NCBI RefSeq assembly: GCF_029227915.1
Contig: NC_079875.1
Span: forward strand, 19,337,001-19,401,000
Origin: Hydractinia symbiolongicarpus
Taxonomy: Eukaryota; Cnidaria; Hydrozoa; Anthoathecata; Hydractiniidae
Direction: 5' to 3'
Length of the DNA stretch: 64,000 nucleotides
Shown here: one piece after another, positions 25,401 to 33,303 of the stretch
Layout of the letters: each line of letters opens with the position of its first letter
Position numbering within the stretch: position 1 is the first letter of the stretch
The notes under the pieces: model-generated
What the model was told of the DNA's origin: nothing
Database searches by the model: none
Seen by the model: only the letters and a program-made list of their open reading frames with translations
Translations under genes and position numbers: made by a program

Positions 25401-28400
25401 ATTCTTTTTGCACTACGCCTTCAAATCAACACAACGCGTGGGTGTAAGTAGCTTGACATGTGTACACGTTTAGGTAAAAAAATAATGTATGCTGTTATAT
25501 GTGTAAAAAGAAAAAAATCAGAAAGTAAAAGTAAAGTAAAACCATTCGAAAATATCGGTTTGAAAATATTGGTTAGAAAATATTGGTTCGAAAATATTGG
25601 TTCGAAAATATTGGTTCGAAAATATTGGTTCGAAAAGCTAAGAAACTATTCTGGCCGATGCGATGAAAATAGTTCTTACGGTCTTTTAAAGATTTTACGT
25701 GGGACACACTTTCACGAATCGCTTTTAATAAGTCATCATGCACACTTACGTCTTGGCTTTTGAAAGTGTTTTTGTATATGCTGATATTTCATTCCCTTGT
25801 TTGCCAAAATAGTTTTATGTGAAGAACGTTAAATCTGTCTTTTAAGGTTAAGTGAACAAGAGTTAGATTTACTATCGTTTGTTTGGTCATGGCTATATAA
25901 AGGTCATAAAAGGCACGAAATATTTTTCAAATTTCTGTGGCCATCCTATATATCGAGTTGCTCAAATCAGCGGAAATGCTGATGCTGTTTTTTGTCTAAT
26001 AAAAATACGAAGTTCGGGTAGAAATATTACTGTTCAAAAAGCGTGTAATTCGCGTAGGAATGTAATGGATATGCATTGAGTTGTTGTATAGCGTTATATA
26101 TTGCTTTTCTTTTCAGCATGACGAGACAGACTATGATATCATTTCTGCACGAATTCTTCACAAAGACCCCGAACCTGTGACCAGTTTCTGTTTAAACAAG
26201 GTAGTACCCGTCGTAGTGATTGTCGTCTCAGAAGGGCGATCATGCGTTACAACGAATGTTTATAATAATAAGATCAAATTTATTGTTATCTTTGTTTTAA
26301 TGTTTACGAACACAAACAAATTTAAAAAAGTTTTTTTATTATAACACTTCTAACATTCTTCATCAGGACAGACTGGTGGCCTTGTAAAGCGTTCGCCTTT
26401 AGTACAGAAGGGTTTCGTACCGGAGGCAAAGGGTTCAAATCCCGGCCGAGTCATGCTAGAGACTATAAAAGTGTGCATCGAACCTTTTTGCTTAGCATTC
26501 AACATGAGAATTGGATTGATATCTTAGACGGTTGTTTAGTTGAGCTTGCACACAGGACCCTCATTGATAACAGTTCTATTAGAAACTGAAAGGCTATCCT
26601 AGGTAAATAATAGTAATAATAATAATTCTAACACTGAAATGGCTATATCCTGTATAAATATTCGAAATAATAATAATATACGTCAGCCAACTATTCGTCG
26701 GTCATAAATTTCGTTGGTTAAAAGTCCCATAGCAACCGACGTATTTTTGAGATACACACTAGATCTTTTTTTAATGAACGTCTTACAAGAAGTGGATATC
26801 TTTTGTTTTTTTATTGCAAATATTATATGCAACCAATCAGATGCGAGTTTACCATCATGTGACTGGTCACTGATAGTTTTTCGCGAAATTATATTTGTGC
26901 GTTAGCATAAACATATGTTTTTTTTCGGTTCTTCAGTCCAACTTGAACTACATGGCTGTGTCAACGACTCACGAAATCATAGAATACGAGATTGCTGGTT
27001 CGTTAGATGTTGATATGTTTTCATTGGATGAAATGTCTACGGTTTATGACAATGACAACAGGTAACTTGTGTTTGTTTGGGTTTTTTGTAGCTGTAAAGT
27101 AAAAGGTTGTGATGCAAATTTTTTTGTAATATTTGTGTTTTTTTAGTGAGAACAAATGTGGTAAAGCGTCTACTGTAACTGTCGTAAGTATTTGTTCACT
27201 AGAAGCTCGGATTTGTTATTAACAACTGCGCATCACAAATAATTTGGTGTTCATTTGTGTCAGGCGGTGTTCACAGTAAGGTTTTATTTCCCCACAGTGA
27301 AGCAGAATTTTACGCCAACCATATGATAAATGTGCATGTCCAGTTGCATTAACTTCACCTGAATTTCCATCCGGTCTATCATAAATGAGTGCACTAGGTG
27401 GAATATTTCGCGCGAAGCGGAATAATGAAAGACTTGATTGGCTGACAGAAATTTTCGCCGTACAAAAGTGGAAATCCATTCCCACTAATCAATCAAAATG
27501 CTCAAATCATTTCGCTCTGAATTTTCCAGCAAGTGGAGATGAGCCTTTACACCCAAAGTCAAATTTTATTTCCGTTGGAAAAAAAACAAAATAAAACTCA
27601 GACTCTAGTTGTATAAAGCTTTTCAACTGAAAACGAACTGACTTTACTTCATTTCAGACGAAGTGGAACTCTCATGTAAACACCGCCTTGGTGACGGTTC
27701 ATTCGTCAATAGAATTAGTTTTAGTTTTTATGCTCTGATTTTTGTTGCCATAGATACAACGTCGTCCCTGCTCGGGCATTCGAAGGATGGATTCACACTC
27801 AAACTTGCCATATTGTAAGGATTTTTGCGTACAAGTTGATTTTTTTCGGTGACGTAATATTATCTAGCAAAAAAACTAATTTTACGAATACTTTTAACAA
27901 AGCCTCAAACAAGTCGCTCCAACATTGTTTCGGTTTGGTAAATAGGGCTGGTTTTTATTTTCTTCTTTGCATTTCCATTACGTGTTTGTTTTTAAATAAT
28001 TTCTAATTTTTTGGTTTTTAGATGTGACTGGAGGCTCAGACGGTAGCGTGCGTATGTTCGAGTTCGTTCACCCTGATCAAATTGCACAATTTCGTGGTTC
28101 AGGTCAGAACGAGCGCGTCAATAAGATACAATTCAATCCACTCGGAAATAAGGTGCGGCTTCATTGTGTGGTATAAGTCTGATATTTACGGAAAACACCT
28201 TCACAAGTTTCGAGTGTGAGCAGTACTTCCTTTTTGTAAAACTCACTGTCATGCCAGTAAGGATTTGTCTTTTTCTCAGTTAGTATTCTTGTATAGACAC
28301 CTTTTCGCGTGATGGAACAGGGCATATATACAACAATTCATTTACCTTTGGGATTCGAAATCATAACCATTTCTGTTGCCATGAGTACTGTATTCGTATA

Positions 28401-30773
28401 ATAAGCTGTTGATAATTATTTTAGTTCGCTGTTGTGGATGACAGTGGTTATTTGTCCATGTGGTTGGTGGCCAACACGCAAGATACAGCCCCTTATTTGG
28501 TAAGTAACTCTCCTTTTTTGGTACTTAATTTTCTTTGTATGGCAAATAATATTTATTTGTTTTTTGCTCCTTTTATGTAGACACTAAAGTGTCATTCGAA
28601 GTACTGTTTGGATTTTGCATACCTTGGATCTTCAAGTTTGATTGCCACTGTTGGTTTTACTAATGATAAGAGGTATTTACACTGTTGCAGTAACAATTCT
28701 AAGTTAAAATATGACACTGAAGGGAGCAGTGCCTGTTCAGAAAGAATACTATTGCTGTTGAACAAGAGTCAGTCAGAATTTGTAGACCGTGCTTCAGTAA
28801 ACCAATTGCTAGCCTTGTGATAGAATTTTGGTTTTAATGCGGAAGATCGTGAGTTTACTCCCAAGCTTAGTCATGTCAAGGATAATAAAAATGTTTATCG
28901 ATCTGTTCTGCGTTCAGTAGGAGAATAGGATATCTTCTCGTTTCTCTACTTGCACGCTTCCGATGTCTAAAGGGGTGCTTCACCTACAAAAAAAGCATCA
29001 CCCTCGTTAACGTACCATTACCAAATGAAGAGGCCATCCCGGGTAAATAATTGTGATGATATTAGTAAGAACGAATGTCAATACTGCATTAGTTTAATTC
29101 CACAATGAAAACTTTCTAGTCTCCTAGTCTCTTACCCAGACCCTTCGAAGAGCAACGTAACAATCTTTGACGATTGTGTAATAATTGTACTTGAATTTTT
29201 GTATTATTTATTATTGTAGGAATATATGTGTGTGGGACACGTTACTACCTTCCAAGAAAGCTCTGGTGCACAGTAAGATCTTAATTTTGGTGGTTGTTAA
29301 TTTTTTTACGTGTTAACAGACGCTTTCCGACTTAAGGTCATTGATGACATCTAACATATGTAATCTGGTCGGCAGGAAAGATTTTTTTCCGTTGTGTAGC
29401 ATTTGTTTGAAAATTAATATTTTCTCGCCCCCTAATCTTAACTCCTTGAATCAGGTTCTTTTGATGTAAAATCTTCTTTCTTGCAGGTTTTTCACATAAT
29501 GTAAATGGAGCCCAGAGTCTTTGTTATGTACCTGGGCAGCACTGTTTAATATCTGGTGGTAAAAGAGGCGACATCTGTATCTTTTCGACCTTATTTTTCA
29601 TTATGTAAAGGTTAAAAATAAAATTTATCAGTCAAGATTCGTAACGTAATGAAAACAGAGTTGCCACACCTTGCCACACCTTAATAAAAACAGAGTATTG
29701 ATTCCTTTTAAATCTCTTAAATCCTGACATTTGGAGTGGTTTTATTATTGGGTTATAAAAATATAATATGTGCTCTTTATTTCCTATTAAAGTTTTTCCA
29801 AAAATTTCCTAAAATATGGAGTTTTTAGTGTTTCTTCCCAAAGAGGTTTAAAAAAGTGTTTTTTAAACCTCTGCAAATGAAAACCTATTTTAAAGCAGTG
29901 GCCAGACTAAAATCAAGAAAGTCAAGGTTTGAAGTAACACCACAATTGTTTCCTTAACCTGGTGTATTGTGTACATACTTCCTAATTTTTTTTTCGCGCT
30001 TGACAATCTGGGAATTTGTTTTGGAAAACATGCTTCAAACCGTTAATTAAAGTAGAATACATCTTTTGTTCTTTGATTTTTTTCTTTAACGGTGGTTGTG
30101 CAGGTATTTTCGATATTCGACAACGAAAACTATTGCACACATTCGAAGCTCACGATACGATTATTAAAACGATCACGTTAGATCCCTCTGAGAAATATTT
30201 CGTCACCGGTTCCGTGGACGGAGATGTGAAGGTAACAGGAATGATTTTGTTCTCCACCTCCGGTCGTTATCTAAATAGTAATAATTTTTGCGGGTAGATA
30301 GTTTCGCCGTGTTGTTAATGTCGAAAATTATGAAATAATTTTTTCAAATATTTTTTGAGAGAAGGACCTCTTTTTCAGTATACGATATCTCTATGATACG
30401 TTTGATAATCTTTTTGTTATGATTTTCGTGGGATATTTAATACATTTTTTTATTACGTGTAAACGAAGTGCCGGTCTTATTAAATTTAAGATAAGATAAT
30501 AATTTCGCGAATTCAACAAAATTTGCGACAGGTGCGAAAATGAGTACAATTAACTTATAACATACATTTTTTTGCTAGGTGTGGGGACTGGCTGTTCATG
30601 AACTGTGCGAGTCTTTTCCAAAAGAGCATGCGAAGGCGACAGTGTCACTGCGTCAGGTCAGTCCTGGCGTGCAGTGCTTGCTGGTTCTCACCAGTGGACA
30701 GCTACTCTCCTGCGGAGGAGACGGAATGCTGAAGTGTAGAATGTTGCAAAATACTCAATCGTGGAAGACGTGA
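195..30773 (+). CDS. DMXL: DmX-like protein (DMXL / Rabconnectin-3 alpha), 3' half, 26 exons
   Basis: This is the C-terminal part of a DMXL protein. In animals DMXL proteins act with the V-ATPase (the RAVE/Rabconnectin-3 complex that assembles or regulates the proton pump on vesicles). I traced 26 exons with AG/GT borders whose phases all agree, giving 4977 coding nt (about 1658 residues) to the TGA at 30771-30773. Vertebrate family members are near 3000 residues, so the N-terminal half lies upstream of the window. Order: linker, RAVE-1 C-terminal-like domain (exons from 1271 to about 9.2 kb), acidic low-complexity segments, then C-terminal WD repeats (27.7-30.8 kb). Exon lists are in the three cluster entries. 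No frameshift is needed anywhere, so the gene looks intact in spite of very large transposon-filled introns (1456-6100 and 13149-24563). Assignment to a specific paralogue (DMXL1 or DMXL2) is not possible. Confidence 0.9.
1634..1822 (-). pseudogene. Tc1/mariner-type transposase C-terminal fragment
   Basis: The minus-strand translation contains RSLDLNPIENVLVDQKLKK, a corrupted form of the family signature S-P-D-L-N-P-I-E-N-x-W that ends the DDE domain of Tc1-like transposases. Only about 62 codons are open, so no catalytic domain survives. It lies in a DMXL intron, antisense to the host gene. The family call rests on this one motif. Confidence 0.55.
1806..5076. repeat. Inverted repeat pair bracketing the integrase-like relic
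   Basis: CGCGCCTGAGGGAACAAAAT at 1806-1825 is matched in inverted orientation at about 5057-5076 (CGCGCCTGAGGGACAAAATT when reverse-complemented), with one base of indel. Both copies are followed inward by long A/T-rich tracts. The enclosed length is about 3.27 kb. I infer terminal inverted repeats of an old transposon; no target-site duplication could be confirmed. Confidence 0.4.
2080..3450 (+). pseudogene. Degenerate integrase-core (rve-like) transposon-derived gene
   Basis: Broken reading frames spell out successive parts of a protein family I recognise from fish and cnidarian genomes as 'integrase core domain' proteins. About 2310-2475 has an HTH-like segment with a KELVISLRKIGYQWKDIAQML stretch followed by Arg-rich LRRRRKQYDFSF. 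About 2835-2940 has IELARWMLGHFG in a shifted frame. 2953-3135 has HNQRIKRLWRDLV and FMEQQYMLDPINDVDLSFFA. 3236-3450 has a C-terminal tail with NIGTHGFELDRPAP and QNIDPLSEDN. Stops and shifts separate the blocks and the middle catalytic region is missing, so this is a dead copy. It could be a domesticated-gene relic or a transposon relic; the inverted repeats around it favour a transposon. Confidence 0.55.
6101..13148 (+). CDS. DMXL: DMXL exon cluster 2: RAVE-1 C-terminal-like domain and linker (nine exons)
   Basis: Exons 6101-6271, 6551-6648, 8642-8807, 9115-9241, 9558-10538, 11008-11196, 11545-11916, 12202-12704 and 12863-13148. Phases are consistent throughout. Diagnostic stretches are FCWAFHSDCKEELL, ELRAHGIGWWVRS, DCAIFYLAMKKKTLLCALYR, RWRKAALKNAYALLGKQRF and AAAFFLLANALWDAVEVCVN, followed by GDIQLALVISRL; these match the most conserved block of DMXL/Rav1. 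The 981-nt exon adds HPLLIRR and an acidic Asp/Ser/Glu/Lys-rich stretch at about 10.14-10.22 kb, probably disordered. Exon 12863-13148 begins with another Glu/Asp-rich segment. The donors at 10539 (GTCTGT) and 11197 (GTTTGT) are weaker than average; both are supported by the frame continuing into the next exon. Confidence 0.88.
6742..8144. repeat. 29-bp minisatellite, about 48 copies
   Basis: The unit (start TGTGTAATTTCATATTG, then AAGAGAAGCTAC) is 29 bp and repeats head-to-tail about 48 times with almost no divergence. The main variation is one site, TGAAG versus TGGAG; by hand count 28 copies have the A form and 20 the G form, interspersed. The last unit has one extra change (AAGTTAC). Because 29 is not a multiple of three and each unit contains stops, it is not coding. 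It lies in the DMXL intron 6649-8641. Confidence 0.95.
13810..14285. repeat. Four-unit degenerate tandem repeat, about 95-128 bp per unit
   Basis: Four consecutive units share an ordered set of blocks: a CTGTTTCCTGT-like start, TGTTTAAA(C/T)(C/T)GAAGTT, a run of T, GAAAAGGGTATTACGCCTA, and a CACA/CAGCC-containing end. Units start near 13811, 13940, 14070 and 14160. Divergence between units is high (my impression is 20-30%), so the array is old. No ORF persists through it. Confidence 0.65.
15035..15286 (-). other. Candidate minus-strand exons downstream of the micro-exon gene
   Basis: Two exon-like blocks lie on the minus strand. One ends at 15172 with donor GTAACT after a frame containing KVRACHVKIASHIFGIEK. 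The next starts near 15086 after TATTTTTTAG and reads WRFMETKIPSFLFCN before a GTAAGT at about 15024. Their phases (G | GT) would join. They follow the stop codon of the gene at 17106-16234, so they would belong to another transcript or an alternative 3' end. I do not recognise the product. Confidence 0.25.
15290..15345 (-). repeat. Dispersed about 50-bp exon-like repeat, copy 1
   Basis: On the minus strand this reads a polypyrimidine-AG followed by GAAGCGCAAAGCCCCATGAC and then TTGCCTTCCCGTGGCGCGC. A diverged copy in the same orientation is at about 18005-18052. The ends can pair (CGAAGCGC with GCGCTTC), so it may be a short hairpin-forming mobile repeat. In one frame both copies read E-x-Q-S-P-M-x-x-L-x-V-x-x-F-V, so a duplicated exon is the alternative. 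Confidence 0.4.
16234..17106 (-). CDS. Micro-exon gene, six exons, all introns phase 1; unknown function
   Basis: Exons on the minus strand: 17106-17037 (start codon ATG at 17091-17089), 16841-16818, 16724-16695, 16594-16571, 16503-16444 and 16364-16234 (stop TAA at 16236-16234). CDS pieces of 55, 24, 30, 24, 60 and 131 nt sum to 324 nt, or 107 residues. Every intron has AG/GT borders and is phase 1, so each internal exon is a removable multiple of three. The protein begins MEIVMEEKLLKTPEKDKS. It then has short related exon peptides (GQVENRQ, GRVAEMQ, GEVESVH), a charged stretch DDTEKQVEKKKE, and a C-terminal part with YVAYRKQNPGPLSNKSFKWW. I see no signal peptide and no known domain. The introns (195, 93, 100, 67 and 79 bp) flanking exons 2-4 resemble each other, pointing to tandem duplication of exon-plus-intron units. 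It lies antisense in a DMXL intron, about 1.5 kb beyond the 3' side of the Helitron coding region. The matching phases across five junctions are the main support; transcript evidence is lacking. Confidence 0.6.
18005..18060 (-). repeat. Dispersed about 50-bp exon-like repeat, copy 2
   Basis: The minus strand reads CTCTTTTAG then GTGAAGTGCAAAGTCCTATG and GCTTACCTTCGCGTGGTGC, clearly related to the copy at 15290-15345 in the same direction. In the shared frame it encodes EVQSPMAYLRVVHFVK. It sits between the micro-exon gene and the Helitron. Confidence 0.4.
18559..21087 (-). pseudogene. Helitron Rep tyrosine motif and PIF1-like helicase
   Basis: The 842-codon frame begins with the end of Rep, including the two catalytic tyrosines in VKYLYKYIYKGHD. 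The helicase follows: Walker A GAGGSGKTFTYNYL, Walker B FLLDEASMIPK, motif III LLGGNFSQLLPV, and the C-terminal SYAMTINKAQGQTFEKVG and LYVPFSRARAFGDVRV. Canonical Helitron helicases have GGDFRQ in motif III and SRVRS in the last motif. Here D is N, R is S, and V is A, suggesting decay as well as the upstream frameshifts. The stop is at 18559. Confidence 0.88.
21039..21797 (-). pseudogene. Helitron Rep (HUH nuclease) domain
   Basis: This frame contains DFFLTFTCNPKWREI (Rep motif 1) and EFQKRGLPHCHLLIHL, whose His-x-His is the metal-binding HUH motif 2. It opens with QYYTYRLAAREYFSPIHYGK, the usual lead-in. The tail MVFAQKVFQRTF marks the second frameshift, since the corresponding residues continue in the adjacent ORF as GVCTKSFPKNFLAS. 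This ORF is therefore an internal fragment of one larger Rep-helicase gene. Confidence 0.85.
21770..23152 (-). pseudogene. Helitron N-terminal region with zinc-finger
   Basis: The first 460 codons carry five or so imperfect repeats of about 25 residues rich in Arg/Ala/Asn (pattern R-x-x-E-S-x-Q-x-x-N-R-R). A cysteine cluster follows, CDYCQALKFENENCFKCC, typical of the N-terminal zinc finger of animal Helitrons, then GKVALDNLSPYPQ and the start of the Helitron-like N domain (YEAGRALNERM). After the A10 run at 21876-21885 the original frame is lost and this ORF ends in a spurious tail. The methionine at 23152 follows AT-rich sequence and gives the longest open frame. Confidence 0.8.
24564..30773 (+). 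CDS. DMXL: DMXL exon cluster 3: C-terminal WD-repeat region (thirteen exons)
   Basis: Exons 24564-24774, 25332-25443, 26117-26200, 26937-27061, 27147-27183, 27754-27814, 28022-28152, 28425-28499, 28581-28672, 29220-29272, 29487-29576, 30104-30231 and 30579-30773. The protein shows AKRLWHTLVQQ, then DPEPVTSFCLNK and the linker before the propeller. WD-type blades follow: TGGSDGSVRMFEF, FAVVDDSGYLSMW, LDFAYLGSSSLIAT, NICVWDTLLP, CLISGGKRGDICIFDIRQ, PSEKYFVTGSVDGDVKVWGL and LLSCGGDGMLKCRML. A propeller here would be the usual C-terminal scaffold of DMXL. The 37-nt exon at 27147 is a microexon. The stop is at 30771-30773, and AATAAA lies at 30839-30844. Confidence 0.9.
24780..25240. repeat. GTC/GTT-rich degenerate trinucleotide tract
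   Basis: About 460 bp of the DMXL intron after 24774 consists of imperfect GTC, GTT, GCC and GTG triplets (for example GTCGTCGCCGTCATTGTTG). Long frames open on both strands (about 135 codons minus, 176 plus), but they read as low complexity (Thr/Asp-rich or Val/Leu/Ser-rich) and are by-products of the triplet repeat. Confidence 0.75.
25547..25634. repeat. 14-bp tandem repeat, about six copies
   Basis: The unit GAAAATATTGGTTC repeats about six times with minor changes in the first two units. It sits in the DMXL intron between exons 25332-25443 and 26117-26200. Confidence 0.8.
26369..26640 (+). mobile_element. tRNA-derived SINE, copy A
   Basis: The head resembles a tRNA gene: GGTGGCCTTGTAAAGCG at the A-box position, and the strong B box GGGTTCAAATCCCGGCC at about 26428-26444, at tRNA-like spacing. 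A non-tRNA body and a simple AATAATAG/AATAAT tail (to about 26640) follow. There is no proper acceptor-stem closure, so it is a SINE and not a functional tRNA. It lies in a DMXL intron in the sense direction. Confidence 0.6.
27262..27695. mobile_element. Small non-autonomous element (MITE-like) in a DMXL intron
   Basis: AGGCGGTGTTCACA at 27263-27276 is repeated inverted near 27680-27693 (reverse complement AGGCGGTGTTTACA), enclosing about 430 bp without a gene. No clear target-site duplication was seen, so the family is unknown. Confidence 0.35.
28815..29066 (+). mobile_element. tRNA-derived SINE, diverged copy B
   Basis: This has the same order of blocks as the copy at 26369-26640: a decayed B box (GAGTTTACTCCCAAGCTTAG), then GTCATG, and a closing block AGGCCATCCCGGGTAAATAA before a TGATGATATT tail. 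In copy A the closing block is AGGCTATCCTAGGTAAATAA. The head is too diverged to recognise an A box. It lies in a DMXL intron. Confidence 0.45.
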
Positions 30774-30838
30774 TGAAACAAATTACTATGTGGTGGAGAC
30801 ACGTTAAAATAAGAAATATTCCACTTTATTTCATTTTT

Positions 30839-30844
30839 AATAAA
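30839..30844 (+). terminator. Polyadenylation signal of DMXL
   Basis: The hexamer AATAAA lies 66 bases after the DMXL stop codon, in AT-rich sequence. A GT-rich stretch (GTTGTGTTATTTCGTGTG) follows at about 30880-30898 as a plausible downstream element. The spacing implies a very short 3' UTR. Confidence 0.55.
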
Positions 30845-31330
30845 TGGATAAAGTGGATGGATGAATGAATAAACAATTTAGTTGTGTTATTTCGTGTGCA
30901 TATGAATGACGTCACATGAATAACTAGTTTTACTTTTAAAAACATCTTATAATTTCATTTTCAGTAATTTTAAACTCGATATAAAGTGCTTTTTTAAACT
31001 ACGTATTGGAATATTATAAGGTCATTGGCCTAGCCCGCTATCGACGTCCTTAGCAATAGATGTTTTGTTTGACCTAAAGGATACTAAAATGCATATAAAC
31101 AAGACTGCACGTAGTCTGAATGTGTATGTCTTGCAAATATATTTAATTTCAAATTATGTCGGCTAGTATCTGAAATTGATCGTTTATTAGTATGAATCAA
31201 ATTTTTTGTGTCGTCACATCACATTTGTGTGTCGCAATAATGTAAATAATTATTTTTTATATGTTATATTGTTTGTTCTTTTTCGAGATATGAATGTTCT
31301 TTTCTGTGTAAAATGATTGGGCAGGGGTTT
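30845..31330. other. Intergenic sequence after DMXL
   Basis: AT-rich intergenic DNA after the DMXL polyadenylation signal. I see no coding region, repeat or regulatory element that can be supported. Confidence 0.6.
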
Positions 31331-31339
31331 TTTGGAGAA

Positions 31340-31830
31340 AATGCCGAGAAAGATTCTGGCGACGAGAAAAAGCAGGTAGAAGTGGAGACAAAAGTGTAGA
31401 AGACTGCTGGATAGCAAGATTCTAGACCACGGTACCATAATAGAAAAAGCTCAGACGAAAACAACTTGGCCGAGGCTCAGAAGGATATCGAAGAATTAAA
31501 AGACGAACGCCACGGGAAGCACGTAGACTGTTACTGAACAAGATTCGGGGCTGCTACAGACGATTAAAGAGACCTTGATAAAGATGGTTGGGAATGATAT
31601 GTCTCTCAGGGAGAAGCTAGAGATTCTGTTCAAAAAGCAGGGAATTATCACCGAGAGCGTCATCGCTGCTGTCAGGATTCTGATCTCCATAATCGTACTA
31701 GCAGTGTTCTACGGACCTGCGCTAAGGAAAGCGATTTGGGACGTTTTTAAGTCTATTGAGAATCAGAGGACTAGACCGATAGCCACCTGTCTAAGCGCTT
31801 GGAACCACGTGATTAAAGTATAGAGCCCTT
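31340..31830 (+). pseudogene. Polinton-like membrane-protein gene fragment
   Basis: After several stops, one frame (31575-31823, extending upstream to about 31520) reads LLQTIKETLIKM, then REKLEILFKKQGIITESVIA and a hydrophobic segment VRILISIIVLAVFYGPAL that is a likely membrane helix. I associate this arrangement with a conserved small membrane protein of cnidarian Polintons. No terminal repeats are nearby and the complete Polinton begins 3.7 kb further on, so this is an isolated relic. The assignment is from memory of the family and moderate at best. Confidence 0.4.
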
Positions 31831-32440
31831 ATTGTACTGCAAAAATCCGTAATACACCCTTTGGAGGCAGCTGACTTTGCACGTCGTAGTCCATTGAAAC
31901 TGAAACTCCGTGATCAAACTACACGATTTTAAAGAGATAACACCATATCAAGTATACTATAATATTAGCTACTCTGAAATTCCCAGCAACAAGCCAACCC
32001 TAAAAGAAATTCCCCACAGGCACAGCCAAAGGACGATTCAGTTCAACCAAAATTCAAAGTGCTTTTGGTCATAGTCCAAAGCGACTATGATTTGGTCAAG
32101 GAACGTAGAATACGAGGAGGTCGTGAAGATCAGATTATTTACAATCTTTATTCTTATTAGTTGTAAACGAAAAAAAGCTTTCCTATTTGCTTTTCAGGTA
32201 ATATCACCTTCCCCGCACGTCTCTCTCTGTTTCCCTCAAGGCGATTTTAAAGATTCCGCTTCTCGTAGCGGTCCGCGGAAATCAATTATTGCCGGTTTAC
32301 AAAAGGCACGTACCTTATAGGTAAAAAAAGTCGGCAAAACGTATAGAAGTAGAACTGGAAGATGACGAAAGAAGTTTTGGGGTTGTATACAGTGCTTCAA
32401 GAAGGCTGTACCATTTTCAGATGTATCTGATGAAGTAACT
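31831..32440. other. Intergenic sequence, no gene recognised
   Basis: Broken frames only. A stretch at about 31980-32110 could be more of the Polinton-like relic, but I cannot support it. Confidence 0.4.
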
Positions 32441-32449
32441 AAACGAACA

Positions 32450-33240
32450 GTGCAAGGTAAAAATATTTATATTTCTTGTTTTCCTAAGCTCAAAACAGAG
32501 CCTAACTCACAAAATATCAATTTTTTTAAAGAAATAGAAGGAATCAATATCGAAAATGACGCAAATGCCTTAAAAAACAACTCAAATTACTACTCGCCAA
32601 GCGATATCAATAAATTGAAAAACAAAAAACATGTCTTCCTTTTTCACATTAACATTGCCTCCCTCAGACTACACTTCGATAAAGTGCTTGTGACACAAGG
32701 TTTGATTTCATTGGTATCAGTAAAACTGGGTTCAGGAAACCACAAAATATTTTTGATTTAAAAGGCTATAACTATTCTGATAGCTTCACTTCATCACCTA
32801 GAAGATAACTGAGACTATGTGTTGCAGAAAAATAGAACTAAGAACATAGAACTGATTTACAATGCTATCACAAAAATTGTCTTGAATCTGTTTTTATTGA
32901 AGTCATTTCTATAACAAAAACAAAATCAGAAACACTATTGTTGGATGCATCCACAAACACGCGAGAATTCGCGGCGTGATCGACTATCTGTAGTGGCGTT
33001 TTTCGAAATTTGGCTGTTTTCTCAAAGTTCCTGGGATGAAGCTTAAAACACTCAGTGACCAAAATAAGTTTTTTTCAAACGACGCAAAAAGGCATACTTC
33101 TTTTTATAAACAAAATTATTTATCAGTGAAGGAATGCTCAAAATTTATGATTCACGTCCCAATATCTCAAACACTATTCCTCCAGTTAAAAACCAACTAG
33201 GTAGAAAACAAAATCCATTTGACTTCTCGTGTCGAATAAT
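32450..33240 (+). pseudogene. Non-LTR retrotransposon (LINE) endonuclease relic
   Basis: The frame at 32450-32761 reads FLFHINIASLRLHFDKVLV, resembling the 'hxNIxSLxxxFDxL' start of the apurinic-type endonuclease of LINEs. A frameshift near 32700 leads into FDFIGISKTGFRKPQNIFDL, matching the 'DIIGISETWL' block. Weaker similarity (LESVFIEVISI) follows near 32880. There is no reverse transcriptase. This is a 5' ORF2 relic with at least one frameshift. Confidence 0.5.
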
Positions 33241-33303
33241 AAACTAATGGAAGGGTCATTAAGAAAAGATGTAAAAAAAAGTAACCAAAACAAATTCCGT
33301 TTT

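Noticed and set aside
26369..26450. Functional tRNA gene
   Set aside because: The B box is good but the acceptor stem does not pair and a SINE-type body and tail follow.
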